64,000 nucleotides of DNA from DASXTC01 sp036505635 (GCA_036505635.1 DASXTC010000038.1:92721-156720), one strand, 5' to 3'. Shown: positions 16,127-27,198, numbered from the stretch's first letter. Program-made: numbers and translations. The notes: generated by a model from the sequence alone, not told the origin.

Positions 16127-17503
16127 ATGCCGATGCTGGAGAAGGATTCGCTGTCCCTGCTCGCCTCCGCCCTCGACGGGCTCGACGCAGGCTTCTCGTC
16201 CTTGCCGCCGCTCTCCGCCTCGCCGGGGGGCGCCGATCGGATCGAGCGTGTCCTGATGGAGGTCGCCGGACGGCTCCACGACAACTACCCCTACTTCCAC
16301 CCGCTCTACGCCGGACAGATGCTCAAGCCGCCCCATCCCGTGGCGCGGCTCGCCTACTCGCTCGCCCTCTGGATCAATCCGAACAACCACGCGCTGGACG
16401 GCGGCCGTGCCAGCTCCGCCATGGAGAAGGAGGCGGTGGCCGGCATCGCCCGCATGTTCGGCTGGGAGACTCACCTTGGCCATCTCTGCGGCGGAGGCAC
16501 GATGGCCAACCTCGAGGCGCTCTGGGTGGCCTCGCGGATTCACCCCGGAAAAGGGGTCGTCGCCTCCCGGCAGGCACACTACACCCATGCGCGCATCAGC
16601 GGCGTGCTCGGGCTGAGATTTCAAGCCGTCCCCTGCGACCCTTCCGGGAGGATGGACCTCGCGGCGCTCGAACGACTCCTCGACCGAGGGGGCGTCGGCA
16701 CGGTTGTCGCCACGATGGGCACGACCGCGACCGGCTCGGTGGATCCTCTCCCCGCGCTGCTCGATCTGCGGGACCGTTATGGTTTCCGCCTGCACGCCGA
16801 TGCCGCGTACGGCGGCTACTTCGGCCTGGCGGAGAACCTCGCGGCCGACGCGCGGGAGGCGTTCGACCGGCTGGCCCGGGCCGACTCGATCGTGGTCGAC
16901 CCTCACAAGCACGGCCTCCAACCCTACGGATGCGGTTGCGTGGTCTTCCGAGATCCCGCGGTCGGGCGCTTCTACCGGCACGACTCTCCCTATACCTACT
17001 TCACCTCGACCGATCTGCATCTGGGGGAGATCAGCCTGGAATGCTCCCGGCCGGGGGCCGCAGCGGTCGCCCTGTGGGCGACACAGAAGCTGCTGCCGCT
17101 GGTCCGAGGGGGCGAGTTCTCCATGATGCTCGGGGCGTCGCGTGCCGCCGCGCTCGCCCTGCACGAGAGGGCGCGGGCGGACGGCCGGTTCGTGACGCCG
17201 TTCGCCCCGGAGCTCGACATCGTCTGCTGGGCGCCGCGAGCCGAGAGGCTGAGCGATGCCTCGGAGCTCGCGCGGCGGATCTTCGACGAGGCCGCGCGGC
17301 GCGACCTGCATCTGGCCCTGGCCGAGCTGCCTGCCGACTTCTTCGACCTGGCGGGCGCCGGCATGGAGAGGGACCGTGAGACCGTGACCTGTCTGAGATC
17401 GGTCCTGATGAAACCGGAGCATCTCGAGTGGGTCCCGCGAATCTGGGAGATTCTGAGTCTGGCCACCGAGGCCGCGCTGCGCCGGGGCGCCGAAGGGCAC
17501 TGA
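16127..17503 (+). CDS. PLP-dependent group II decarboxylase-like protein
   Basis: A 458-aa fold-type I PLP enzyme of the glutamate/aromatic-L-amino-acid decarboxylase group. It shows HLCGGGTMANLEAL (cofactor phosphate loop), ATMGTTATGSVDP, LHADAAYGGY (PLP-binding Asp) and VVDPHKHGLQPYGCG (Schiff-base Lys in DPHK). The substrate is not predictable: glutamate, tyrosine, aspartate or a diaminobutyrate are all possible. ATG 16127 is chosen since GGGAGGGG lies about 7 nt upstream. It follows the Cys-cluster gene by 44 bp and a VOC protein lies downstream, likely one transcript. Confidence 0.85.
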   Translation: MPMLEKDSLSLLASALDGLDAGFSSLPPLSASPGGADRIERVLMEVAGRLHDNYPYFHPLYAGQMLKPPHPVARLAYSLALWINPNNHALDGGRASSAMEKEAVAGIARMFGWETHLGHLCGGGTMANLEALWVASRIHPGKGVVASRQAHYTHARISGVLGLRFQAVPCDPSGRMDLAALERLLDRGGVGTVVATMGTTATGSVDPLPALLDLRDRYGFRLHADAAYGGYFGLAENLAADAREAFDRLARADSIVVDPHKHGLQPYGCGCVVFRDPAVGRFYRHDSPYTYFTSTDLHLGEISLECSRPGAAAVALWATQKLLPLVRGGEFSMMLGASRAAALALHERARADGRFVTPFAPELDIVCWAPRAERLSDASELARRIFDEAARRDLHLALAELPADFFDLAGAGMERDRETVTCLRSVLMKPEHLEWVPRIWEILSLATEAALRRGAEGH

Positions 17504-17553
17504 CGGAGGCCGCCGGGCGCGGACCTCATCACCTCGACAACGAGAGCGCCACC

Positions 17554-18024
17554 ATGGGAGTCAAGAAGGTCCCCGAGGGGTACCACACCGCCACCGCGTA
17601 TCTGATCGTCCACGACGCGGCCCGCGCCATCGAGTTCTACACGAAGGCGTTCGGTGCCAGGGAGCTCCTGCGTCTTTCGGCCCCGGGCGGGAAGATCGGG
17701 CACGCAGAGATCCAGATCGGCGACTCGCCAATCATGATGGCTGACGAGCATCCGGAGATGGGGGCGCGCAGCCCACGGACTCTCGGCGGCACGGCGGTCT
17801 TCATGATGCTCTACGTCGAGAACGTGGACGAGCTGTTCCGCCAGGCCCTGGCGGCCGGCGCCAGGGAGCTCAGGCCGCTGAAGGATGAGTTCTATGGCGA
17901 CCGGACCGGCACGCTGGAGGATCCCTTCGGACACATGTGGACGCTGGCCACGCACAAGGAGGACGTGGCGCCCGAGGAGATCGAGAGGCGCTACGCGGCC
18001 GCTCTCAAGAAGCAGGGGGGCTGA
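17554..18024 (+). CDS. VOC (glyoxalase/PhnB-like) superfamily protein
   Basis: A 156-aa protein with the two beta-alpha-beta3 halves of the vicinal oxygen chelate fold: TAYLIVHDAARAIEFYTKAFGARE at the N-terminus, IGHAEIQIGDSPIMMADE in the middle, and GDRTGTLEDPFGHMWTLATHKEDV at the end. It is closest in pattern to the PhnB-like VOC proteins, often of unknown substrate. ATG 17554 gives the standard N-terminus. The gene follows the decarboxylase by 50 bp. Confidence 0.85.
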   Translation: MGVKKVPEGYHTATAYLIVHDAARAIEFYTKAFGARELLRLSAPGGKIGHAEIQIGDSPIMMADEHPEMGARSPRTLGGTAVFMMLYVENVDELFRQALAAGARELRPLKDEFYGDRTGTLEDPFGHMWTLATHKEDVAPEEIERRYAAALKKQGG

Positions 18025-18116
18025 GCCTCACGGCAGCGAGGGCTCAGGCCGTGCCGCGGCCCCCGAAACCAGGCGATGCGTGCGGATTCAGCCTTGCCCG
18101 TCCCCGCTGGTCCCCG

Positions 18117-18122
18117 TACCTT
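18117..18122 (+). promoter_or_regulatory. Weak promoter candidate for the 18148 gene
   Basis: TACCTT at 18117-18122, 17 bp after TTGCCC (18094-18099). Both boxes are imperfect. Confidence 0.3.
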
Positions 18123-18147
18123 TAGGCCATCTCGAGAGGGGGGAGAG

Positions 18148-18531
18148 GTGTCAGCTCCGAAACCAGGTCAGCTCGCCGGAACGCGTCGCATGCAGGAGGC
18201 GCTGGCGAGGCTGAGCCGAGGGTCCCGCGCCGACGCGCGCCGGGGCCGGGTCGCCGCCAGGCCCGCGGTCGCCGCGCCGCGCCCGCCATCCGTCGCTGCG
18301 CCGGAGCCGCCACCCGAGGGCGCGTTGCCTGCCGGTCCGGCGCTCCCCTTCGAGCTGGGCGATCTGATGGAGAGGCTCGACCGGATCACCGACAGGTTGT
18401 CGGAGCTTCAACCCCCGGCGCGAGCGCTCCCCGCCACGCGCGAGATCTTCTCGGAGTGGGTCCGGCTCAGGCGGTGGGAGGAGATGTCGTTCGCCGATTT
18501 CCTCAACCTGCGCCGGGCCGGGCGGGTCTGA
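18148..18531 (+). CDS. Small hypothetical protein with a Pro/Ala-rich middle
   Basis: A 127-aa protein of unknown function. The first 35 residues are basic and helical. Residues 40-75 are Ala/Pro-rich and probably disordered. The last 50 contain an amphipathic helix (LGDLMERLDRITDRLSELQ) and WVRLRRWEEMSFADFLNLRR. GTG 18148 is preceded by a strong purine tract with GGGGGGAG. It ends 10 bp from the end of the convergent GGDEF-PilZ gene. No transmembrane segment. Confidence 0.55.
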   Translation: MSAPKPGQLAGTRRMQEALARLSRGSRADARRGRVAARPAVAAPRPPSVAAPEPPPEGALPAGPALPFELGDLMERLDRITDRLSELQPPARALPATREIFSEWVRLRRWEEMSFADFLNLRRAGRV

Positions 18532-18541
18532 GGAGAAGCTC

Positions 18542-19771
18542 TCAGGAGGCCTTCGGCTGGTCCTCCGATGGCTCCGCGGTGAAACGCTCGAGGAACTCGA
18601 TGATCCCCTCGATCTGCTCCTCGACGACCAGATCGAAGAGGACCCCGATCTCGTAGCGTTCCCCCACGTCCCCTTCGAACCTCTCGATGCGCACCACCCG
18701 TCCGGGGATGACGACCTGGTCCGCGTCGCGCCGGTTGCGGCAGAAGATCTGCACCGTGCGCCCCAGCTCGATGGGCTGCTCGCTCTCGAACAGCACGCCA
18801 CCCGAGGAGATGTTCCGCACCGACGGTGGCGACCCGGCGCCCGTGCCTTCGGGCATGAGGGTGACCTGCAGGTCGCGGTGCTCCACCGCGAGCCGGATGA
18901 ACTCGCGACGCTCGCGGTAGTAGATCGCGACGCCTCCGCTACCCCGCGCCCGAGCGGTGTGCCACGCCTCGCGCGCCCGCGCCGCGAGGTCCTCGGGTCC
19001 ATCCGCGTCCTCGGGGAAGGAGGCGACCCCCGCGCTCGCCGTCAGCTCGAAGGGGCGGCCGTTGACGTGTTTCTCCATATAGAACTCCGCGGCCCTCTGG
19101 CGGATCCGGTCGGCGAGGTAATAGGCCCCCATCCGATCGGTCTCGGTCAGGAGCAGCGCGAACTGCGCCCCTGATGTCCGCGCCGCGCAGTCGATGGTGC
19201 GGATGCAGGAGTTGATGATGCCGGCCATCTCCCGCAGCAGGACGGTGCCGATCGTCGAGCCGTACCGGTCGGTGATCTCGGAGAACTCGTCGATCTCGAT
19301 GTGGACATACGATAGGTCGATGTTGAAGCGGCGGGCCCTGGAGGTTTCGCGGGGGAGTTGATCCTCGAGAAACGACAGGGTGTGCAGACCGGTGACCGGA
19401 TCGGTGATCTCGCGGCCGGCCGGGCGGATCGACTCGAGCAGCTCCATCAGACGAGGCCGGGAGGTCCTGCGGTTCAGGTCGACCAGGTAGTCCAGCATCG
19501 CCACCCGGAGCCCCACTGCTCGACCGAGCGTCCCTTCCATGGCGGTGCGGTTCCGGAGCATCGCCTCCCAATGGCGATGCGCCTCGGCTTCCTCGAAGGT
19601 GACGTTGCAGAGCATGAGGAGGAGGCTGGAATAGAGGCCCGGCCCGAGCCCCCACGCGAGTCGATCGACCCGCTCGAGGGCCCATTCCATGGCGATCGGG
19701 TCCTCATTGAGAGACGCCTGGATCTCGGCCTTGATCGCGGCGATCTCATCGGCCCGGCTTGACGATGGCAT
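18542..19771 (-). CDS. Degenerate GGDEF domain protein with C-terminal PilZ domain
   Basis: A 409-aa cytoplasmic protein. Residues 1-115 form an unassigned helical region. Residues 124-286 have the GGDEF-domain fold (start DPVTGLHTLSFLEDQL), but the catalytic motif is SGAQF near 200-204, so diguanylate cyclase activity is not expected. Residues 288-398 form a PilZ domain with the c-di-GMP motifs R-x3-R (R289/R293) and N-x-S-x2-G (NISSGG near 320). It is therefore more likely a c-di-GMP receptor than a synthase. The ATG lies only 6 nt after a -10 box and has no Shine-Dalgarno, predicting a leaderless mRNA. Confidence 0.85.
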   Translation of the reverse strand: MPSSSRADEIAAIKAEIQASLNEDPIAMEWALERVDRLAWGLGPGLYSSLLLMLCNVTFEEAEAHRHWEAMLRNRTAMEGTLGRAVGLRVAMLDYLVDLNRRTSRPRLMELLESIRPAGREITDPVTGLHTLSFLEDQLPRETSRARRFNIDLSYVHIEIDEFSEITDRYGSTIGTVLLREMAGIINSCIRTIDCAARTSGAQFALLLTETDRMGAYYLADRIRQRAAEFYMEKHVNGRPFELTASAGVASFPEDADGPEDLAARAREAWHTARARGSGGVAIYYRERREFIRLAVEHRDLQVTLMPEGTGAGSPPSVRNISSGGVLFESEQPIELGRTVQIFCRNRRDADQVVIPGRVVRIERFEGDVGERYEIGVLFDLVVEEQIEGIIEFLERFTAEPSEDQPKAS

Positions 19772-19777
19772 GCGGGC

Positions 19778-19805
19778 AATATATTGCGGGTGCCGGCAGG
19801 GTCAA
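19778..19805 (-). promoter_or_regulatory. Promoter of the GGDEF-PilZ gene (leaderless)
   Basis: On the minus strand: TTGACC (19805-19800), 16-bp spacer, TATATT (19783-19778), then 6 nt to the ATG at 19771. The start codon would be at or next to the transcription start. Confidence 0.65.
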
Positions 19806-19852
19806 CCCGCCGGGGGGGGCCGTCCCGAAAGCTAAGCGCTCCAAAGCGACCG

Positions 19853-21082
19853 TCAGGAGGCGACGCGGACGCGATCCCCCTCCCGCAAGCCGGTGGCGCT
19901 TCCCTCGATCAGGGACTCCTCCCCATTGAGGCCGGAAACCACCTCCCGCAGATCGCCGTGGGACTCGCCGAGGCGCACCGGCACCCGCACCACCCTCTCG
20001 TCCTTGACGACCAGCACGAAGACATCGCCGCCGTCGAGGCGCACGGAGGAGGCGGGAATATAGATGCGGGGGGGCGCGGCGGCGGTCTCGGCCGAGACCT
20101 CCCGGGCCAGGAAGGAGACCCGCGCGCTCATGTCGGGAAGGAGGTGGTCGTCGGCGTCGAGGAATCTGATCTTGGCCTGCACGACCGCCTTCTGGCGATC
20201 GACCGCCGGCACGAGCTGTCGCACCGAGCCCCGGTACTTGCGCCCGGGCACCGCGTCGACCGTGACCAGCGCGGGCTGGCCGACCGACACCCTGGACAGG
20301 TTGCTCTCGTTGACGTCGGCCTCCATCTCGAGGGTCGAGAAGTCGGCCAGGGTGACGATGGCGCCGCCGGTGGGCTGGCCCGAGAAAGCGCCCGCGGCCA
20401 CCATCTCGCCGATCTCGGAGGACTTGCCGGTGACGACACCGTCGAACGGTGCCCTGATGATCGTCTTGTCGAAGTTGGCCTCGGTGATCGACACGCGGGC
20501 CTCGGCCACCTTGACCGCCTGCTCGGAGGCGGCGACCCCCGACACGGCCACGTCGTGGGAGCGCTTGGCAGCATCGTAGCTCGACTCGGTCGTGATCCCC
20601 TGTGACATCAGGTTGCGCTGCCGTTCCACCTCGCGGCCCGCCTCCCACAGAGTGGAGCGGGACTGCTCGAGGCGGGCGCGGCTCTCCGCGAGCGAGGCCC
20701 TCGCCTCGGCGACCTGCGCGGCGAGGTCATCGTTGCTCAGACGCGCGATCACGTCGCCGGCTTTCACGCGGCTTCCCTCGTCCACGCCCAGCCAGTCGAG
20801 CCGCCCCGAGGTCCGCGCCGAGATGGTCGCGCGCCGCTGCGGCACGATGTAGCCGGTGGCCGTGAGCACCTCGTCCACGCCGCCGGCCTGAAGCAGCCTC
20901 GGCCGCGACACGCGGACCTCCGGTGGCGAGCTCGGGAGCCAGTCGGAGCGCCAGGCGAACCAGCCGGCGGCACCGACCGCGATCAGAGCCGCGATCCAGA
21001 TGAGGGCCTTGCGTCCAGGCCGTGGTCGATCGGGCTCGTCGTCACGGTGGATCCTGAGGGCGGACAGGTCTGCGGCGGACAT
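19853..21082 (-). CDS. Efflux periplasmic adaptor (HlyD/MacA-like membrane fusion protein)
   Basis: A 409-aa membrane fusion protein: one N-terminal transmembrane segment (residues 26-44), lipoyl/barrel-sandwich halves (TGYIVPQRRATISARTSGRL; GVDEGSRVKAGDVIARL; later IIRAPFDGVVTGKSSEIGEMV), a coiled-coil hairpin between them (near 115-190) and a beta-barrel/MP domain at the end. Such proteins bridge an inner-membrane pump and an outer-membrane channel. No transporter or TolC-like gene is adjacent in this window, so the partner is elsewhere or a MacB-type pump encoded apart. Confidence 0.85.
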   Translation of the reverse strand: MSAADLSALRIHRDDEPDRPRPGRKALIWIAALIAVGAAGWFAWRSDWLPSSPPEVRVSRPRLLQAGGVDEVLTATGYIVPQRRATISARTSGRLDWLGVDEGSRVKAGDVIARLSNDDLAAQVAEARASLAESRARLEQSRSTLWEAGREVERQRNLMSQGITTESSYDAAKRSHDVAVSGVAASEQAVKVAEARVSITEANFDKTIIRAPFDGVVTGKSSEIGEMVAAGAFSGQPTGGAIVTLADFSTLEMEADVNESNLSRVSVGQPALVTVDAVPGRKYRGSVRQLVPAVDRQKAVVQAKIRFLDADDHLLPDMSARVSFLAREVSAETAAAPPRIYIPASSVRLDGGDVFVLVVKDERVVRVPVRLGESHGDLREVVSGLNGEESLIEGSATGLREGDRVRVAS

Positions 21083-21118
21083 CTCGGTGGATTCGCTCCG
21101 GGCGCGGAGGGGCTTTCC

Positions 21119-21147
21119 TTGACAGTGATTTGGACGCAGGCTAGCAT
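21119..21147 (+). promoter_or_regulatory. Promoter of the tRNA-Lys/tRNA-Leu/tig transcript
   Basis: TTGACA (21119-21124), 17-bp spacer, TAGCAT (21142-21147): perfect -35, good -10. The first mature tRNA base is 43 bp downstream. Confidence 0.8.
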
Positions 21148-21189
21148 AACGCCTTCCCGGAATCGAGACTGACTGAGCGATCCGGAGAC

Positions 21190-21264
21190 GGGCCGCTAGC
21201 TCAATGGCAGAGCAACGGACTCTTAATCCGTGGGTTCAAGGTTCAAGTCCTTGGCGGCTCACCA
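21190..21264 (+). tRNA. tRNA-Lys (anticodon CTT)
   Basis: Acceptor GGGCCGC with GCGGCTC (one G-T pair), D-stem GCTC/GAGC, anticodon stem ACGGA/TCCGT around loop CTCTTAA (anticodon CTT), T-stem CAAGG/CCTTG around TTCAAGT, discriminator A and encoded CCA. Confidence 0.96.
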
Positions 21265-21283
21265 GGTCTCCCGGCACCTCCCC

Positions 21284-21368
21284 GCGAAAGTGGCGGAACT
21301 GGCAGACGCGCCGGACTTAGGATCCGGTGGGGCAACCCATGGGGGTTCGAATCCCCCCTTTCGCACCA
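21284..21368 (+). tRNA. tRNA-Leu (anticodon TAG)
   Basis: A type II tRNA with a long variable arm (TGGGGCAACCCA region). Acceptor GCGAAAG/CTTTCGC, anticodon stem CCGGA/TCCGG around loop CTTAGGA (anticodon TAG), T-stem GGGGG/CCCCC, discriminator A and encoded CCA. It ends 28 bp before tig. Confidence 0.97.
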
Positions 21369-21396
21369 GTTTCCGGCCAGGAGAACCCGATAGACC

Positions 21397-22707
21397 ATGC
21401 AGCCCGATGAATCCCCCCGGCGAGCCGAGGACCTGAAGGTCACGGTCTCGGAGATCACGGCAGCTCGAAAATCGATCCGGATCGAGGTCCCGGCCGGAGA
21501 GGTCGCCACCGAATACGACCAGGCGTGCCGCAAGTACATGCGCAACCTGAAGGTGCCCGGCTTCCGGCAGGGGAAGGTGCCGCTGCACATCGTCACCCAG
21601 CGTTTCGGGCGGGAGATCGAGCAGGAGGCGGTGGAGCATGTGATCCAGCACGCGCTCGACCACGCCTTCAAGGACTCGGGTCTCAAGCCGCTGCGCTCGC
21701 CGGTGCTCAAAGAGTACGTCTTCAAGAAGGGTGAGCCGCTCGCCTTCACCGCGGAGTTCGAGGTCCGGCCGAAGATCACGGTCCAGGGGAGCCGCGACAT
21801 CCGGGTGAAGATCGCGGAGCCGGCCGTCACCGATGCGATGGTGATCTCGGCGCTCGATACGCTGCGCGAGCGCGCCGCGCGGTTCCTTCCGGTGGAAGGG
21901 CGCGGCGTGACGCCGGGCGATTTCGCGCTCATCGATATCAAGGGGCACGCGGCGGGCGGCCAGGCGGAGCCATTCTCTCGGGAGAACCTCCTCTTTGAGG
22001 TCGGGTCGGGCGGCCCCAACCCCGAGCTGACCGAGCACCTGCGGGGGATGATGCCGGGGGAGAGGCGCCAGTTCGAGATCGCGTATCCCGGCGACCATCC
22101 CGTGCGCAATCTCGCGGGGCGTCGGATCGCCTACGACGTGCTTCTGCGTGAGATCAAGATGAAGGAGCTTCCCGACCTCGACGACGAGTTCGCGCGCGAC
22201 CTCGGCAAGTACGAGACCCTCGAGGACCTGCGCGGCGCCGTGCGGATCGACTTGATGGAGGGGGAACGTCGCCGCGCGCGCGAGGAAGCCCGCGGCGCGG
22301 TCATCGAGCAGCTTCTCGCGGCCAACCCCGACGTCGCGGTTCCCGATTCGATGGTGGAGGAGGAGCTCGATCGACGGATCGACGACCTGGCGCGCACGAT
22401 GGTGCTCCAGGGAATGGACCCCCGACGCGCCTCGGTGGATTGGAACGAAATTCGGGAGAAGCATCGCGAGGGGGCCTTCAGAGCGGTGCGCGCGATGATT
22501 CTCCTTGACGCGGTCGCCGAAGAGAAGGAGATTTCCGTGGCGCCAGAGGCACTCGACCGCGCCCTCGCAGATGAAGCGGAAAGACGCCACCAGACGAAGG
22601 AGGCCCTCCGCGCGAAGCTCGCGAACGACGGGCGATTGGAGCGACTCGAGCAGCAGCTCCTGAGGGAAAAGGTCCTTGACTTTCTGTTAGTTGCGTCTGA
22701 TACTTAG
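21397..22707 (+). CDS. tig: Trigger factor
   Basis: Ribosome-associated chaperone and peptidyl-prolyl isomerase, 436 aa, the usual length. The N-terminal ribosome-binding domain has the signature near VPGFRQGKVP (family G-F-R-x-G-K-x-P). The FKBP-like PPIase domain runs from about 155 to 245 (VTPGDFALIDIKG ... GRRIAYDVLLREIK), and the rest is the helical C-terminal chaperone domain. AGGAG lies upstream of ATG 21397. Order tRNA-Leu, tig, clpP, clpX, lon is the classic proteostasis cluster. Confidence 0.96.
   Translation: MQPDESPRRAEDLKVTVSEITAARKSIRIEVPAGEVATEYDQACRKYMRNLKVPGFRQGKVPLHIVTQRFGREIEQEAVEHVIQHALDHAFKDSGLKPLRSPVLKEYVFKKGEPLAFTAEFEVRPKITVQGSRDIRVKIAEPAVTDAMVISALDTLRERAARFLPVEGRGVTPGDFALIDIKGHAAGGQAEPFSRENLLFEVGSGGPNPELTEHLRGMMPGERRQFEIAYPGDHPVRNLAGRRIAYDVLLREIKMKELPDLDDEFARDLGKYETLEDLRGAVRIDLMEGERRRAREEARGAVIEQLLAANPDVAVPDSMVEEELDRRIDDLARTMVLQGMDPRRASVDWNEIREKHREGAFRAVRAMILLDAVAEEKEISVAPEALDRALADEAERRHQTKEALRAKLANDGRLERLEQQLLREKVLDFLLVASDT
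22676..22704 (+). promoter_or_regulatory. Internal promoter for clpP
   Basis: TTGACT (22676-22681), 17-bp spacer, GATACT (22699-22704), spanning the last codons of tig. Transcription would begin near 22711 and include the GGGAG ribosome-binding site before clpP. Confidence 0.55.
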
Positions 22708-22728
22708 CCGCGTGCGGGAGAGCGGAAA

Positions 22729-23313
22729 ATGACGTTGATTCCGATGGTTGTGGAGCAGACCAATCGGGGGGAGCGCGCCTACGACATCTATTCCCGCCTC
22801 CTCAAAGACAACATCATTTTCATCGGAGACGCGATCGACGACGGCGTTTCCAACCTCGTGATCGCCCAGCTCCTCTTCCTCGAAGCAGAGGATCCCGACA
22901 GGGACATTTCGATCTACATCAACTCTCCGGGTGGGTCGGTCACGGCGGGGCTCGCGATCTACGATACAATGCAGTTCGTGCGTCCGGACATCAGCACGAT
23001 CTGCATCGGACAGGCCGCGAGCATGGCGGCGGTGCTGATGGCTGCGGGAACCGCCAAGAAGCGCTTCGCGCTGCCCAACTCGCGCGTGATCCTGCACCAG
23101 CCGATGGGCGGATTTTCCGGTCAGGCCTCCGACATCGACATCCACGCGCGGGAGATCCTGCGGATTCGTCATCGATTGAATCAGATCCTCGTCAAGCACA
23201 CCGGCCAGACGATGGAAGTCATCGAGCGTGACTGCGATCGAGATTTCATCATGACGGCGGATCAGGCGCTTGAGTACGGGGTCATCGATCAGGTAATCCA
23301 CAAGAGAGAGTAA
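22729..23313 (+). CDS. clpP: ATP-dependent Clp protease proteolytic subunit
   Basis: A 194-aa ClpP without an extended propeptide. The serine-protease triad is visible: S98 in GQAASMAAVL, H123 in VILHQPMGG and Asp near 172 in ERDCDRDF. SPGGSVTAGLAIYDTM is the conserved substrate-strand region. It forms the tetradecameric chamber that works with ClpX encoded 107 bp downstream. ATG 22729 follows a GGGAGAG site. Confidence 0.98.
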   Translation: MTLIPMVVEQTNRGERAYDIYSRLLKDNIIFIGDAIDDGVSNLVIAQLLFLEAEDPDRDISIYINSPGGSVTAGLAIYDTMQFVRPDISTICIGQAASMAAVLMAAGTAKKRFALPNSRVILHQPMGGFSGQASDIDIHAREILRIRHRLNQILVKHTGQTMEVIERDCDRDFIMTADQALEYGVIDQVIHKRE

Positions 23314-23328
23314 GGGGTTCCGGTGGAT

Positions 23329-23349
23329 CCTCCGCCACGCCGGCGGAGG
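23329..23349 (+). terminator. Hairpin between clpP and clpX
   Basis: Perfect 8-bp inverted repeat CCTCCGCC / GGCGGAGG with a 5-nt loop, 16 bp after clpP. No T-tract follows, so it is more likely an RNA-stabilising or partial-attenuation structure than a full terminator. Confidence 0.45.
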
Positions 23350-23372
23350 GTGCTATTGGCGGCGCGATCGCA

Positions 23373-23392
23373 TAAGATTACCGGTATCGGTA
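23373..23392 (+). promoter_or_regulatory. Possible clpX promoter/operator
   Basis: A -10-like TAAGAT (23373-23378) is immediately followed by TACCG-GTAT-CGGTA (23379-23392), an inverted repeat that could be an operator over the start site. No good -35 is seen. Confidence 0.3.
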
Positions 23393-23420
23393 CCACCAGA
23401 CACGGGGAGCGGGAGCGCAG

Positions 23421-24659
23421 ATGGCGCGAAAGAAAGGGGAAGGGGACATCCTCCGGTGCTCCTTCTGCAACAAGAACCAGCGCGACGTGAAGAAGCTCAT
23501 CGCGGGGCCGACGGTCTACATCTGCGATGAGTGCGTCGACATCTGCCTCGACATCATCGCCGAAGAGAAGGACACCGCCGAGCCCAAGGTCCGCACCAAG
23601 CTCCCCAAGCCGGTCGAGATCAAGGCGTTCCTCGACGAGTACGTCGTCGGTCAGGAGAACGCCAAGAAGCGGCTCGCCGTCGCCGTCTACAACCATTACA
23701 AGCGCAACGAGATCACGCGCCGCAAGAACGACGTCGAGCTGACCAAGAGCAACATCCTCCTGATCGGGCCGACGGGCACCGGCAAGACGCTGCTGGCGCA
23801 GACACTGGCGCGGCTGCTGTCGGTCCCCTTCGCCATCGTGGATGCCACGACGCTGACCGAGGCGGGATACGTCGGCGAGGATGTCGAGAACATCATTCTC
23901 AAGCTTCTTCAGGCCGCCGGCAACGACGTCGAGAAGGCGCAACGCGGCATCATCTACATCGACGAGGTCGACAAGATCTGCCGCAAGGGAGAGAATCCTT
24001 CCATCACCCGCGATGTCTCGGGCGAGGGTGTCCAGCAGGCCCTGCTGAAGATCCTCGAAGGGACCGTCGCGAACGTGCCGCCGCAGGGCGGGCGCAAGCA
24101 CCCGCAGCAGGAGTTCATCCCCGTCGATACGACAAACATCCTCTTCATCTGCGGCGGGGCATTCGTCGGGCTCGAGGGGTCGATCCGAGGTCGTATCGGC
24201 GCCAGGTCGATGGGGTTCCAGGGGGACGTGCGCGGCAAGAAGGGGGACACTCTCGACGAGACGCTCCAGCTCGTGCAGCCGGTCGACCTCATCAAGTTCG
24301 GCCTCATCCCCGAGTTCGTCGGCCGCCTGCCCGTCATCGCGACGCTCACGGAGCTCGACAAGGCGGCGCTCATCAAGATCCTGACCGAACCGAAGAACGC
24401 CATCGCGAAGCAGTATCAGCGGATCTTCGAGTACGAGAACGTCAACCTGCGGTTCACCGACGACGCCCTCTCGGCGATCGCGGACAAGGCGCTCGAGCGC
24501 AAGATCGGGGCCCGCGGCCTGCGGCTCATTCTCGAGAACCTCATGCTCGACATCATGTACCAGCTTCCCTCGTTGACGAACATCTCCGAGTGCGTCATCA
24601 GCCGGGAAGTGGTCGAGAACAAAGTCGATCCTCTCACAGTCCTCCAGAAGGCCGGCTAG
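23421..24659 (+). CDS. clpX: Clp protease ATPase subunit ClpX
   Basis: A 412-aa AAA+ unfoldase. The N-terminal zinc-binding domain has C13-x2-C16 and C35-x2-C38. Walker A is GPTGTGKT (116-123), the pore loop GYVGED is intact, Walker B is IIYIDEVDK, and sensor/arginine-finger regions follow. It unfolds substrates and feeds them to ClpP. ATG 23421 is preceded by GGGGAGCGGGAG. The stop codon lies in the loop of a hairpin followed by five T. Confidence 0.98.
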   Translation: MARKKGEGDILRCSFCNKNQRDVKKLIAGPTVYICDECVDICLDIIAEEKDTAEPKVRTKLPKPVEIKAFLDEYVVGQENAKKRLAVAVYNHYKRNEITRRKNDVELTKSNILLIGPTGTGKTLLAQTLARLLSVPFAIVDATTLTEAGYVGEDVENIILKLLQAAGNDVEKAQRGIIYIDEVDKICRKGENPSITRDVSGEGVQQALLKILEGTVANVPPQGGRKHPQQEFIPVDTTNILFICGGAFVGLEGSIRGRIGARSMGFQGDVRGKKGDTLDETLQLVQPVDLIKFGLIPEFVGRLPVIATLTELDKAALIKILTEPKNAIAKQYQRIFEYENVNLRFTDDALSAIADKALERKIGARGLRLILENLMLDIMYQLPSLTNISECVISREVVENKVDPLTVLQKAG

Positions 24660-24673
24660 ACACCCGGCTTTTT
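24648..24673 (+). terminator. Intrinsic terminator/attenuator overlapping the clpX stop
   Basis: GCCGG (24651-24655) pairs with CCGGC (24664-24668) around an 8-nt loop that contains the clpX TAG, extendable by A-A-G with T-T-T, and a run of five T follows. It would limit read-through into lon. Confidence 0.5.
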
Positions 24674-24687
24674 CAGGTGATGAATCC

Positions 24688-27114
<2,427 letters not shown>

Positions 27115-27198
27115 CCCGGGCAAGGGACCTCGGAGCCCAGGGTCGCGGCTTGCGGCGGACCTCTTCACCTTCAGCCGGGCCTCGGCCGCCCGCGAGAG

